Origin: Mesotoga prima MesG1.Ag.4.2
Lineage (GTDB): Bacteria; Thermotogota; Thermotogae; Petrotogales; Kosmotogaceae
Direction: 5' to 3'
Assembly (NCBI RefSeq): GCF_000147715.2
Contig: NC_017934.1
Location: 2,108,001 to 2,172,000 of the forward strand
DNA: 64,000 nt
Shown here: positions 52,913 to 60,491 of the stretch, piece by piece
Layout: the number at the start of each line of letters is the position of its first letter
Numbering within the stretch: the first letter of the stretch is position 1
Notes under the pieces: generated by a model
The model's database searches: none
What the model was told of the DNA's origin: nothing
The model's input: only the letters and a program-made list of their open reading frames with translations
Program-made: the position numbers and the translations under genes

Positions 52913-54019
52913 CTACTTGGAAATGAACACAGATTTGCCAGCTAGAATCGTTTCTTCGACCTCCAGTTCTTTGCTAAGCAACACAATATCGGCAATCATG
53001 CCCTCTTTGAATCTTCCCCTGTTGGAGATGCCAAGATTCTTAAGAGCGTTGTAGGAAGATACTTTCGCCAGTTCTTGAAAATTGCAGCCAGTCCACCTCT
53101 TGAAATTTCTTATTGCTTTGTCCATTGTCAGAGTACTTCCGGCTAGAGTCCCGTCTTCAAGTGTTGCAACATTGTCTTTTACTTCTACCCTTAGACCACC
53201 GAGATCGTAAATCCCATTATCCAAACCCGTTGCATCAAGAGAATCGGTAACAAGAATTATCGCTTCGCTTCCACGGATTTTGTAGACCATTTCTACGAAT
53301 TCAGGCGTGGTATGAACTCCGTCGACAATCATTTCGAGATTCAAAGGAAGCAGGAATCCCGCTCCAACACAACCAATCTCTCTATGGTGAAGGGTGTTCA
53401 TACCGTTGGGGAAGTGAGTCATCCTCCTGGCACCTAATTTATAAGCAGCCTTGATCTGGTTATAAGTGGCGTCTGTATGTCCGATCGAGACAGTGATTTC
53501 TCGCTTTATTATCTCGGGAAGGACCTCCAAAAATCCTCCAACCTCGGGGGCCATCGTAATTATCATAACTACATCTGAAAGCACAGAATTTATCTCTGAT
53601 AGTGTTGGCTGCCTAATTGCTTCCGGATTTTGAGCACCTTTCTTCTTGGGGTTAATATATGGACCTTCGAAATGCACTCCGTGAACCACCGTTCTTGACC
53701 TGTCGGAAATGTATTTAGATACAAGATCTGCAACTCTCTTCATTCCTTCCTCGCTAGCAGATACTGTGGTTGGGAGAAGGTAAGTCACACCATGAGATTG
53801 AGCAAATTCCTCCCACTTTTCCAACCCTTCATGGTTCATTGTCATGCAATTTATTCCAAGGGCGCCATGCGAATGAGTATCAACGAAGCCGGGCATAGCT
53901 ATCGATCTGAAATCTCCTCCGGTCTTCTTGATTGATTCGATTTTGCTTCCAGAAATCCTTACATCTGCTGTGTATTCACCATCTATTGGATCAACTACGA
54001 GAATTCTTTCCAGTTCCAT
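52913..54019 (-). CDS. nagA: N-acetylglucosamine-6-phosphate deacetylase
   Basis: A 368-residue amidohydrolase removing acetate from GlcNAc-6-phosphate. Metal and substrate motifs: GFVDTHSHGALG near 45-56, HGVHFEGPYINPKKKGAQ near 115-130, SIGHTDAT near 188, THFPNGMNTLHHR near 210, VDGVHTTPEF near 240 and the catalytic Asp in LVTDSLDATG near 265. Stand-alone gene with weak upstream control; the region beyond it is the long repeat/microprotein interval. Confidence 0.94.
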   Translation of the reverse strand: MELERILVVDPIDGEYTADVRISGSKIESIKKTGGDFRSIAMPGFVDTHSHGALGINCMTMNHEGLEKWEEFAQSHGVTYLLPTTVSASEEGMKRVADLVSKYISDRSRTVVHGVHFEGPYINPKKKGAQNPEAIRQPTLSEINSVLSDVVMIITMAPEVGGFLEVLPEIIKREITVSIGHTDATYNQIKAAYKLGARRMTHFPNGMNTLHHREIGCVGAGFLLPLNLEMIVDGVHTTPEFVEMVYKIRGSEAIILVTDSLDATGLDNGIYDLGGLRVEVKDNVATLEDGTLAGSTLTMDKAIRNFKRWTGCNFQELAKVSSYNALKNLGISNRGRFKEGMIADIVLLSKELEVEETILAGKSVFISK

Positions 54020-54534
54020 TCAAGGTCATCTCCCTTCACAACTCAATTATTACACCTATTCTTCTTCAATACAATTTCTGTGTTGAGAAAGCTCGTCTGT
54101 CAAGAGGAGATGTGTTTTTTTGGCAAACATGAGATTGAGCATTTGGCCAAATAAAGGGGAGATCATGATCGCGGGTAGTAAGTAGGCGGTAGGAATAGGG
54201 ACAAAACAGATTCGTCGAGGAGAACTGTTATTCAAGAGAGAGGATTTGTTCCTCGTTCTTGGTCAAAACGCGACGAGGTTCGAGGTTGGAGTGTGCCAAG
54301 AAGGCGAAGAAGTAAACTTCAAGCCATGCTTAATTGAAGATGAGGGAGGGCCCCACGAAGCCGCCATGCAGGTGGAGGCTTCAAACCGCCGTAAGCTGCT
54401 GTGGTAAAGAGCCATGGTAGTGAACGTTACGGGAAAAGGCGGGACAGTGATCCCGTCAGGTGAGTACCAGAGGAGACAAATATCTCTTGTCGATTTTGCA
54501 CTGGATCTTATTCTCTGACTTTTTTCTTTTCAGC
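54020..54534. other. Gene-free region with RNA-like secondary structure
   Basis: No supported gene. Between about 54285 and 54480 stems crowd together on one strand: GCC-AAGAA-GGC, GAAG-TAAA-CTTC, a 10-base stem GAAGCCGCCA with TGGAGGCTTC (54356-54381, one mismatch), CGGGA-CAGTGA-TCCCG. It has the feel of a structured RNA or an intron remnant, but no family could be confirmed and no reverse transcriptase is present. Confidence 0.35.
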
Positions 54535-54670
54535 CTCCTGGCGCGTAAGCGCCAGCATCACTTCCCTGGATGTCCTTCCGGGCATCACTTCCTCGAGCCA
54601 GCGAGCCTCACTTCCTGCCGGAGGCAGCCTTGCGTCCCGGCACGATCTTTGCCGATATTGCGTCTTGCAT
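54535..54670. repeat. Array of five mini-hairpins separated by a CACTTCC-type spacer
   Basis: Stems in order: CTGGCGC-GTAA-GCGCCAG, CCTGGA-TGTCCT-TCCGGG, CTCG-AGCCAG-CGAG, CTGCC-GGA-GGCAG and CGGCA-CGATCTT-TGCCG. They are joined by CATCACTTCC, CATCACTTCC, CTCACTTCC, then CTTGCGTCC, and the last is followed by ATTGCGTC. Period is 22-28 bases. Stems differ in sequence while the joints are conserved. Confidence 0.7.
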
Positions 54671-54731
54671 TCTATAACTGATCTGCCATAGCAGAGAAAC
54701 GGCCATCTCTTTCCACAGACTCTACAATAAA

Positions 54732-54773
54732 AACTGAAGACCCTTTGGAAAGTTATGGAACGGGTCTTCAGTT
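54732..54773 (-). terminator. Terminator of the microprotein operon
   Basis: AACTGAAGACCC (54732-54743) and GGGTCTTCAGTT (54762-54773) form a perfect 12-base stem with an 18-base loop. On the minus strand it is followed by TTTTATTG. It lies 56 bases beyond the last microprotein stop. Confidence 0.8.
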
Positions 54774-54828
54774 ATTTGGTATCCAGTATTCCTTTGGATT
54801 CTATCAATTTGAACGCCTCTCCTTCTTT

Positions 54829-54927
54829 TCAGTTGTGGATAGAGCTCATGTATCTCTTCAGTGCATCTGTCTTTATCTTGTCAATGTATCTATCCACATC
54901 CGCTAAATTCTCTCTTCTCTTTCTCAT
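54829..54927 (-). CDS. Microprotein E of five-gene array (32 aa)
   Basis: ATG 54927 has AGGGGG seven bases upstream. The product starts MRKRRENLADVDRYIDKIKT and continues as one amphipathic helix to a short tail ending SSIHN. It shares the (A/E)-(V/I)-D-R-(Y/I/L)-I pattern with C and D and the basic N terminus with all five. A short TTG-started frame of 11 codons behind an AAGGAG could be a sixth, decayed member. Confidence 0.75.
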   Translation of the reverse strand: MRKRRENLADVDRYIDKIKTDALKRYMSSIHN

Positions 54928-54951
54928 GATCTCACCCCCTTCTCTTCGGAG

Positions 54952-55044
54952 TTAGAACCTGGGATTCATCATCAAGGAACTGAAAGCACTCTCTCTTACC
55001 TGTAAAACTATCCTGTCTACTTCCTTCATGTTTCTCTTCTTCAT
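54952..55044 (-). CDS. Microprotein D of five-gene array (30 aa)
   Basis: ATG 55044 has GGAGG seven bases upstream (gaGGAGGaaagaag). The product starts MKKRNMKEVDRIVLQVRESA and ends SSLMMNPRF. The end is nearly the same as that of C (SNLLINPRF), and the preceding D-R-I...R-E-S block also aligns, so C and D are duplicates. Confidence 0.78.
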   Translation of the reverse strand: MKKRNMKEVDRIVLQVRESAFSSLMMNPRF

Positions 55045-55066
55045 CTTCTTTCCTCCTCTTCTCCAA

Positions 55067-55168
55067 TCAAAATCTCGGATTGATAAGTAAGTTACTGTAA
55101 ACAGTCTCTCTTTCACTCTCGATCAATCTGTCTATCGCCTTGAAGTCTTTCTTCTCCCTGAATCTCAT
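55067..55168 (-). CDS. Microprotein C of five-gene array (33 aa)
   Basis: ATG 55168 has AGGAG eight bases upstream. The product starts MRFREKKDFKAIDRLIESER and ends SNLLINPRF. It aligns with D over most of its length and shares RERETYSN-type sequence with B (ERETVYSN). Soluble, highly charged, predicted helix with a conserved C-terminal NPRF. Confidence 0.78.
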   Translation of the reverse strand: MRFREKKDFKAIDRLIESERETVYSNLLINPRF

Positions 55169-55184
55169 TCAAACCACTCCTCTC

Positions 55185-55283
55185 TTATCTGATGTTCATT
55201 ACTCTTGATCTGATTGAATCTTCAATGATGTTTGAGTAAGTCTCCCTTTCTCTGTAATGAACCTTTCTTTCTCTTCCTCTCAT
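55185..55283 (-). CDS. Microprotein B of five-gene array (32 aa)
   Basis: ATG 55283 has GGAGG eight bases upstream, located right behind the stop of A. The product starts MRGRERKVHYRERETYSNII and ends RSRVMNIR. The RERETYSN segment matches ERETVYSN in C. Net charge strongly positive. Confidence 0.75.
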   Translation of the reverse strand: MRGRERKVHYRERETYSNIIEDSIRSRVMNIR

Positions 55284-55297
55284 CTTCCTCACCTCCT

Positions 55298-55390
55298 TCA
55301 TAGGTAATGTGGGAAGGACTCTCCTGCGAGTTTCTCTTTGAACTTTCTGATTGCTCTTTCTATGGACGCTGGATCTTTCACTTTTCTCAT
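55298..55390 (-). CDS. Microprotein A of five-gene array (30 aa)
   Basis: ATG 55390 has AGGAGG seven bases upstream, in a 42-base leader behind the promoter at 55432-55461. The product starts MRKVKDPASIERAIRKFKEK and ends FPHYL. It keeps the basic start and the single amphipathic helix but is the most diverged of the five. Confidence 0.72.
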   Translation of the reverse strand: MRKVKDPASIERAIRKFKEKLAGESFPHYL

Positions 55391-55431
55391 TCTCACACCT
55401 CCTTTTTGTTAATCTCTGCTTCGACATTCAT

Positions 55432-55461
55432 AATATATCACATAAAATAATAAAAAGTCAA
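55432..55461 (-). promoter_or_regulatory. Promoter of the microprotein operon
   Basis: On the minus strand TTGACT (55461-55456), an 18-base AT-rich spacer ending TGTGA, then TATATT (55437-55432) with TG-a in front, an extended -10. RNA would begin near 55425. Confidence 0.7.
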
Positions 55462-55715
55462 GAGAGAAACTAAAACAATCTTAGATAAATATAATTATTA
55501 TTGGAAAGCTAATAAGTATTTCTTCCAGAACAAGAAAAAAGTTCAATGTAATAGATCATGTAGAATTTTGAATGGGGATTTGTCAACTGATTAGATGGTT
55601 AAGAATCCAAAGATTCGAGGATTGTTGGAATAGTTATGATCCAGACTTTATAATTTCTAATTGGAACATGGAGAACTGAGATTGATTAAGGGCAGTAGGT
55701 AGAGTCTGCAAAAGC

Positions 55716-56429
55716 ATGGACATCAAATGTATAATCAAGGAAAGACAGGGGGCACTTGCGGAATGGTTAAACGTGCTAAATGAATGCATAATTTGTGGTT
55801 CTGAAACGCGAGAGATCTATAATCGCACATTAAAGGTGAAATATCACCACTGCGGAAACTGTGAGTTCATCTCGAAGGATCCGGCCGATTGGATTTCAGA
55901 AGAAGAAGAGCTGAAGATCTATAATAGGCACAATAATAGCATCGAGGACCCGCGATACGTTGCGTTTTTCAAAGATTTCATCGATTCTGCAGTTGTGCCT
56001 TTCCTCTCAAAAGGAAGAAGAGGATTTGATTTTGGAAGTGGTCCATCGCCTGTGCTTGCAACTATACTTGAAAGGGATTACGGCTTCAAAATGGACATCT
56101 ATGATCTTTACTTCTCGCCAAATGAGGTCTTTAAGGGGAAAAAATACAATCTAATCACCTCAACTGAGGTTTTCGAACACCTTGCGGAACCCGTAAAGTA
56201 TTTTAGAATGCTTTCGGGCTATCTTGAGGATGATGGATTGCTTTCAGTCATGACTCTTTTTCATCCACAAGATCATCAGCAGTTTCTTGACTGGTACTAC
56301 ATGAGAGATATGAGTCATATATCCTTTTATACTGTCAGAACAATGCAAGTAATTTCCGATCTTGTCGGACTTGAGTTGTTATTCACTGATAGAAAGAGAT
56401 ACACTTCTTTCAAATTGAGAAAGAAGTGA
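55716..56429 (+). CDS. Class I SAM methyltransferase with N-terminal zinc-ribbon
   Basis: A 237-residue protein, ATG 55716 without a clear ribosome binding site. Cys24-x2-Cys27 and Cys46-x2-Cys49 (ECIICGSET and HHCGNCEFI) form a likely zinc ribbon. The methyltransferase core follows: FDFGSGPSPVLATIL (motif I) near 107, MDIYDLYFSP near 128, ITSTEVFEHLAEP near 148 and YLEDDGLLSVMTLFHP near 170. The DFGSGPSP motif is of the Methyltransf_23 kind, which acts on small molecules, sugars or proteins. It diverges from the microprotein operon with 254 bases between the promoter and this gene. Terminator at 56465. Confidence 0.85.
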   Translation: MDIKCIIKERQGALAEWLNVLNECIICGSETREIYNRTLKVKYHHCGNCEFISKDPADWISEEEELKIYNRHNNSIEDPRYVAFFKDFIDSAVVPFLSKGRRGFDFGSGPSPVLATILERDYGFKMDIYDLYFSPNEVFKGKKYNLITSTEVFEHLAEPVKYFRMLSGYLEDDGLLSVMTLFHPQDHQQFLDWYYMRDMSHISFYTVRTMQVISDLVGLELLFTDRKRYTSFKLRKK

Positions 56430-56464
56430 GAAAGACACCTTAATGGTCAGAAATGGTCAGAAAC

Positions 56465-56496
56465 AAAACAGGCCCTCTCGTGAAGAGCCTGTTTTC
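56465..56496 (+). terminator. Terminator after methyltransferase gene
   Basis: AAAACAGGC with GCCTGTTTT, and an inner CTCT-CGTGA-AGAG stem, followed by TTTTC. Could act on both strands, since the minus strand also ends in TTTTG. Confidence 0.75.
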
Positions 56497-56692
56497 TATT
56501 TGGGAATTTCCGAACAGGGGTGGGGTCTAGCATGTCTCTGTTTGATCGAGTCGAGAAGGAGTTGATTCTTCAATTCATTTTAGTCAAAAATGTGGAATTG
56601 TCAATTAACCCAGCGTGACTATTGTTTAAGTCTATATGTACTTCTTTTCTTCCGATCAGAGTAAGTTACAACATTCTTAGCAAACTTGAAAA

Positions 56693-57865
56693 TCACTCGG
56701 ATTTCCTGGCTGTAATTAATCTCTTCATTGCCTCTTCAACTATGGCCCTTGGGCAGGCAAGATTCACCCTCATGAACCCTTCGCCTTCTTCACCGAATAT
56801 CGAGCCGTCTTCAAAGCCAACCTTTGCCTTTTCGTACAGAAAGCTCCTGAGCTCTTCAACACTCATACCTGTATTTCTAAAATCGATCCATGCAAGATAG
56901 GTTCCCTCGAGATCAGCAACTCTCAGCTCCGGGAAATTGGTTTTCAAGAAATCTCTCATATACACGAAGTTCCCATTAATGTATTCGAGTAGTTGTTCGA
57001 GCCAACGTTCCCCATTGTTATAAGCCGTTTCAAGAGCGACTGTGCCAAAAACGTTAGACATACCGGCTCCAACTGTGCTCATCATACTCGAGTATTCTCC
57101 TAGAAGTTCACTGGATGACGAAATTACCGCTGCTGAAGAGAGGCCCGCGAGATTGAAAGTCTTACTTGGCGCAACGCATGTCAGTGTTATGGAAGAAACC
57201 TCGTCAGAAATCATTGCTGTAGGTATATGCTTGTTATTGCCAAAAACCAGATCCGAATGGATCTCGTCAGAGATTATCTTGATGTTTCTGTTCAAACAGA
57301 TCTCTCCCAGCCTTGAGAGCTCATCTCTTCTCCAAACCCTTCCGACTGGATTGTGGGGACTGCAGAGAATGATAATCTTCGTTCTTGAATCAACTTTTCT
57401 TTCAAGGTCTTCGAAATCCATTGAGTACCTTCCGTCTGATTCCTTCAAAGGGTTCAGAATCATTTGTCGACCCGTTTCATTGATTGCTTTGAAGAAAGGA
57501 TAATACACCGGTGTCTGCACAACCACCCTGTCTCCAGGATGAGAAAGCGCCATAATGGCAATGTGAACTGCCGCGACAACTCCAGGAGCGTGTGCGATCC
57601 ACTCTTCCTTTATCTTCCAGCCATGTCTTCTATAAAGCCAATTCACGATAGACTCGTAGTAAGCTTTTGATCTTGCGGTATATCCGTAGATTCCATGCTT
57701 TGCTCTTGAGACTATTGCCTCGACAACTTCAGGGGGCGACTCAAAATCCATATCGGCTACCCACATCGGAAGCAGATCATTCCTTCCAAAAAAGAGATCT
57801 GCGTGATCCCACTTAATGCAATTTGTTCCTCTTCTCTCGATAACTCTGTCAAAGTCGTATTTCAC
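56693..57865 (-). CDS. MalY/PatB-type aminotransferase (cystathionine beta-lyase-like)
   Basis: A 390-residue PLP enzyme. GTG 57865 with GGAGG six bases upstream gives VKYDFDRVIERRGTNCIKWD, the standard MalY/PatB start; a longer frame upstream is unlikely. Motifs: PMWVADMDFESPP near 30, APGVVAAVHIAI near 90, SPHNPVGRVW near 165, ISDEIHSDLVF near 200 and the PLP Lys in APSKTFNLAGL near 235. The family splits C-S bonds of cystathionine or cysteine. Third gene of an operon behind the glycosyltransferase (79-base gap). Confidence 0.93.
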   Translation of the reverse strand: MKYDFDRVIERRGTNCIKWDHADLFFGRNDLLPMWVADMDFESPPEVVEAIVSRAKHGIYGYTARSKAYYESIVNWLYRRHGWKIKEEWIAHAPGVVAAVHIAIMALSHPGDRVVVQTPVYYPFFKAINETGRQMILNPLKESDGRYSMDFEDLERKVDSRTKIIILCSPHNPVGRVWRRDELSRLGEICLNRNIKIISDEIHSDLVFGNNKHIPTAMISDEVSSITLTCVAPSKTFNLAGLSSAAVISSSSELLGEYSSMMSTVGAGMSNVFGTVALETAYNNGERWLEQLLEYINGNFVYMRDFLKTNFPELRVADLEGTYLAWIDFRNTGMSVEELRSFLYEKAKVGFEDGSIFGEEGEGFMRVNLACPRAIVEEAMKRLITARKSE

Positions 57866-57944
57866 AGCTTTCCTCCATCTCTTAGAAATGTCATCTATGT
57901 TCACATTCAAGATTATCATTGGTTGAGCTGAAAGAATTTCTGGA

Positions 57945-59393
57945 CTACTCAATAAACGGAAGACCATCACCCGAGTAAAGACATTCTGGAATCTCCGGCT
58001 CGGGATATTCCCCCTTGATTTTTTCTTTGATCACGTTGAGATAGTTTTCAGCGCTTGATCGCCATGTATATTTTTCGGTTACCCGATCGACTCCTCTTGA
58101 ACTTAATTCTTCCCAAAAAGAGGGACTGCTGAAGAGAGCCTTTTTCAATCCGCGAACAATATCATTTGTTTCAAGAGGATCTACTAGCACTCCATATTCA
58201 ATGTTGTCTTCTCTTAAACTCTCTGCCGGTCCACCATTTGAGGTTGCTACTACTGGCAGCCCGCAGGCCATAGCTTCAATCGGTGCAAGGCCGAACGGTT
58301 CATACAGAGATGTCAAAGCGAAAATCGATTTCCTCTTTGTAGAGATTCTATATAGGGCGGATAGTTCGTGCTGATTCTCAATGTTAAGGAAAATCACTCC
58401 GTATTCAATTCCATTTCTGCGGATATGGTCGATGATTTCCTTCAGAACTGAACGATCAGGTTCCTCAAGAGAGTCGAATTCTTCGTATGGATTTTTAATC
58501 CCTCTCGTGACGATTACAAGATTGCTTGACTCATGGAGTTCACGATCATTTGCAAAGGCTCTGACTATTCCAATGTGGTTCTTCTTTCCTTCGAATCTGC
58601 TTGAGACAACGATCATCGGAAGTCGAAACCTCGATGCATTTGAAAATCTTTCAACAGCCTCTTTGTATCTATCTTCTATTGCTTCGTCCAATTCCGATGG
58701 ATTTGCAGTGAATATATCCGTATTGACACCGGGAGGCACGATAGAGTATTTTGAATCGTTTCCGACGTCAGAAAACTCACGGTAAAGGGGATGGCTATAC
58801 TGCTGAAATCTTTCCATCGAAGTTGAAACAAAATTCACTGCAGAGTACTTCATAGAGATACGCTCTGCCGCAATTCGATAGGAGAACTTGAACTCCTCTT
58901 CGATTTTCATGCGGTTTTCTCCCGTCTGAAGTAGCTTGTCTAGTTTCTGAGCCCCTAAGGAGTGAGCGGTGAACGAGTAAGGAATCCCCGTTTCTTTGAA
59001 TAACATAGCGCCTGTAAGACCTCCATCTCCGTAATGTGTTGTAAGAAAATTCGGCATCGTGCGCTCTGCCCGATAGAACTCTATTATTCTTATTGAGAAC
59101 TCACCTAGGTAGGGCCATAAGTCCTCTTTTCTTAGAAATCCGTCGGGGCCGAAGGGAATCCGAACGATTCTGAGATTCTCTTTTCCTGGATAGTAGTCGA
59201 ATTCATCGGCGAATTCGGGCCATCTCTCATCGATTATTCTTCTGGTGATTATGTCACACCTGATTCCCATTTCCGACATAGCCGAAGCGACCTCTTTAAC
59301 ATAGACCAATTGGCCCCCAAAATCCGGATGAGTCGTCCAGTAGCTGTCTTCCCTGTCGAAGTTTCCCTGCGGGTTTATAAACGCAACTCTCAC
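57945..59393 (-). CDS. GT4 glycosyltransferase, sucrose-phosphate-synthase-like
   Basis: A 482-residue GT-B retaining transferase. N-terminal acceptor domain: INPQGNFDREDSYWTTHPDFGGQLVYVKEVA (broken by gaps in the family) with the GGQ..Y..E motif typical of sucrose and sucrose-phosphate synthases, LTTHYGDGGLTGAML, SFTAHSLGAQK. C-terminal donor domain: VVSSRFEGKKNHIG and LTSLYEPFGLAPIEAMACGLPVVATSNGGPAE, the E-x7-E site. GTG 59393 overlaps the kinase stop. With the PfkB kinase beside it, it suggests synthesis or cleavage of sucrose or a related fructoside. Confidence 0.88.
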   Translation of the reverse strand: MRVAFINPQGNFDREDSYWTTHPDFGGQLVYVKEVASAMSEMGIRCDIITRRIIDERWPEFADEFDYYPGKENLRIVRIPFGPDGFLRKEDLWPYLGEFSIRIIEFYRAERTMPNFLTTHYGDGGLTGAMLFKETGIPYSFTAHSLGAQKLDKLLQTGENRMKIEEEFKFSYRIAAERISMKYSAVNFVSTSMERFQQYSHPLYREFSDVGNDSKYSIVPPGVNTDIFTANPSELDEAIEDRYKEAVERFSNASRFRLPMIVVSSRFEGKKNHIGIVRAFANDRELHESSNLVIVTRGIKNPYEEFDSLEEPDRSVLKEIIDHIRRNGIEYGVIFLNIENQHELSALYRISTKRKSIFALTSLYEPFGLAPIEAMACGLPVVATSNGGPAESLREDNIEYGVLVDPLETNDIVRGLKKALFSSPSFWEELSSRGVDRVTEKYTWRSSAENYLNVIKEKIKGEYPEPEIPECLYSGDGLPFIE

Positions 59394-60325
59394 AAATAAT
59401 CACCTGCCTCGAAAATCGCCTTCAGAGCATCTATAGAAGGTAAGATCACTTCCTTTCCTTCGTGTTCAATGCGAAAGCCCGCGCAGTAGTTACCGTACAC
59501 TGCCGATTCAAATATGTCCTTTCCACCGAGCAATCCGAATAAAACTCCTGACCAAAATGCATCTCCAGCTCCTGTTGTATCTACTACTCTTCTCGCACAA
59601 GATGGCAAGGTTACTACCCTGTTTCCGTCGGATATCATTGATCCTTTTTGCCCCAGAGTCAGAATGACGTTTTTCGCTCCAGATTCATGGAATTTGCGGA
59701 TGTAATCAAGAGGTTCTCCAGGGCCGAAAATTTCGTTAGCATCATCTTCAGAAGGTTTGACAAGAAAGACATTCTCGAGGAACCCTATTATGAATTCCGA
59801 ACCATCCTGATTGTGAGTCCAAAGAATTTGTCTGTAGTTGGGATCGAATGTGATCCTTACTCCCGTTCGAAGTGCATAATCTACAAGCTTGCAGCAAACC
59901 TCTCGAGACCTCTCACACGATAACGGCCATGTAGTGAAGTGAATAAAGTCTATGTCCTTCATGAAGCTATCAATATCATACGGTTCCTCAAGTAAGCAAT
60001 CTGCGCCTCTGAAGGCCGAGAACTGTGGGGATGACTGAGATCTCGAAACGAAGACCATAGAGGTATGGGCTTCCTGGTCTTGCTGGACAAAGGAAGTATC
60101 GATCCCTTTTAGACGAAGATGCTCAAGGTAAGCCCTTCCGAAAGGATCATTTCCAACTCTTGATAGAAGAATACTTTCGATACCCAGGTCGTTAAGATTC
60201 GATGCAAGGTTTCCAGGCGAACCCGCAAAGAACCTTCGAAAAGAAGTCGCTTCGCCTAGATCTTTCACAGTATTGGTAGATATCAGATCAATAAGGAGCT
60301 CACCAACGACGGCAATTCGAGACAA
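59390..60325 (-). CDS. PfkB-family carbohydrate kinase (fructokinase-like)
   Basis: A 311-residue ribokinase-fold kinase. TTG 60325 with GGAGG seven bases upstream. Motifs: GELLIDLISTN, FRRFFAGSPGNLASNLNDLG (sugar site) near 37-56, DPNYRQILW near 175 and the ATP/anion-hole motif VVDTTGAGDAFWSGVLFGL with the catalytic Asp near 255. It would phosphorylate fructose or a similar ketose, linked with the sucrose-type transferase that overlaps it by four bases. Confidence 0.92.
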   Translation of the reverse strand: MSRIAVVGELLIDLISTNTVKDLGEATSFRRFFAGSPGNLASNLNDLGIESILLSRVGNDPFGRAYLEHLRLKGIDTSFVQQDQEAHTSMVFVSRSQSSPQFSAFRGADCLLEEPYDIDSFMKDIDFIHFTTWPLSCERSREVCCKLVDYALRTGVRITFDPNYRQILWTHNQDGSEFIIGFLENVFLVKPSEDDANEIFGPGEPLDYIRKFHESGAKNVILTLGQKGSMISDGNRVVTLPSCARRVVDTTGAGDAFWSGVLFGLLGGKDIFESAVYGNYCAGFRIEHEGKEVILPSIDALKAIFEAGDYL

Positions 60326-60440
60326 TTCAACGCCTCCTTCTCTTATTAGTCTATCATTCGAGAGTCTATTTCCGTTCACGGATCCGGGATCTGCTCAAAC
60401 ATAGCTCTTCAGAAACCAGATTCTCAAAGTGGGAGGCGTG

Positions 60441-60446
60441 TATAAT
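60441..60446 (+). promoter_or_regulatory. -10 element before oligopeptidase gene
   Basis: TATAAT at 60441-60446, 46 bases before the oligopeptidase ATG; preceded by GTG. No clear -35. Confidence 0.4.
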
Positions 60447-60491
60447 CAAGTTAACAATGGCTACACATATTTGAGATAGGAGGTTTAGTAA

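Noticed and set aside
54285-54480. Group II intron
   Set aside because: The 5' end resembles a GTGTGCC start, but no domain V hairpin and no reverse transcriptase are visible. Reported only as a structured region.
54535-54670. CRISPR-like array
   Set aside because: The repeated part is only 9-10 bases, the intervals are self-complementary hairpins of 12-18 bases, and there are no cas genes in the window.
54829-55390. Leaderless bacteriocin operon (compare four-peptide aureocin type)
   Set aside because: The peptides are strongly charged and not hydrophobic or Trp-rich, and there is no transporter or immunity gene nearby.
54829-55390. RiPP precursor peptides
   Set aside because: No leader/core division, no Cys, few Ser/Thr and no recognisable maturase apart from the divergent methyltransferase. 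Not excluded, but not supported.
55745-55810. A stretch GCGGAATGGTTAAACGTGC reminiscent of a tRNA-Leu/Ser D-arm, with GGTTCTGAAAC further on
   Set aside because: No acceptor or anticodon stem can be formed around it, and it lies within the methyltransferase frame. Taken as chance.
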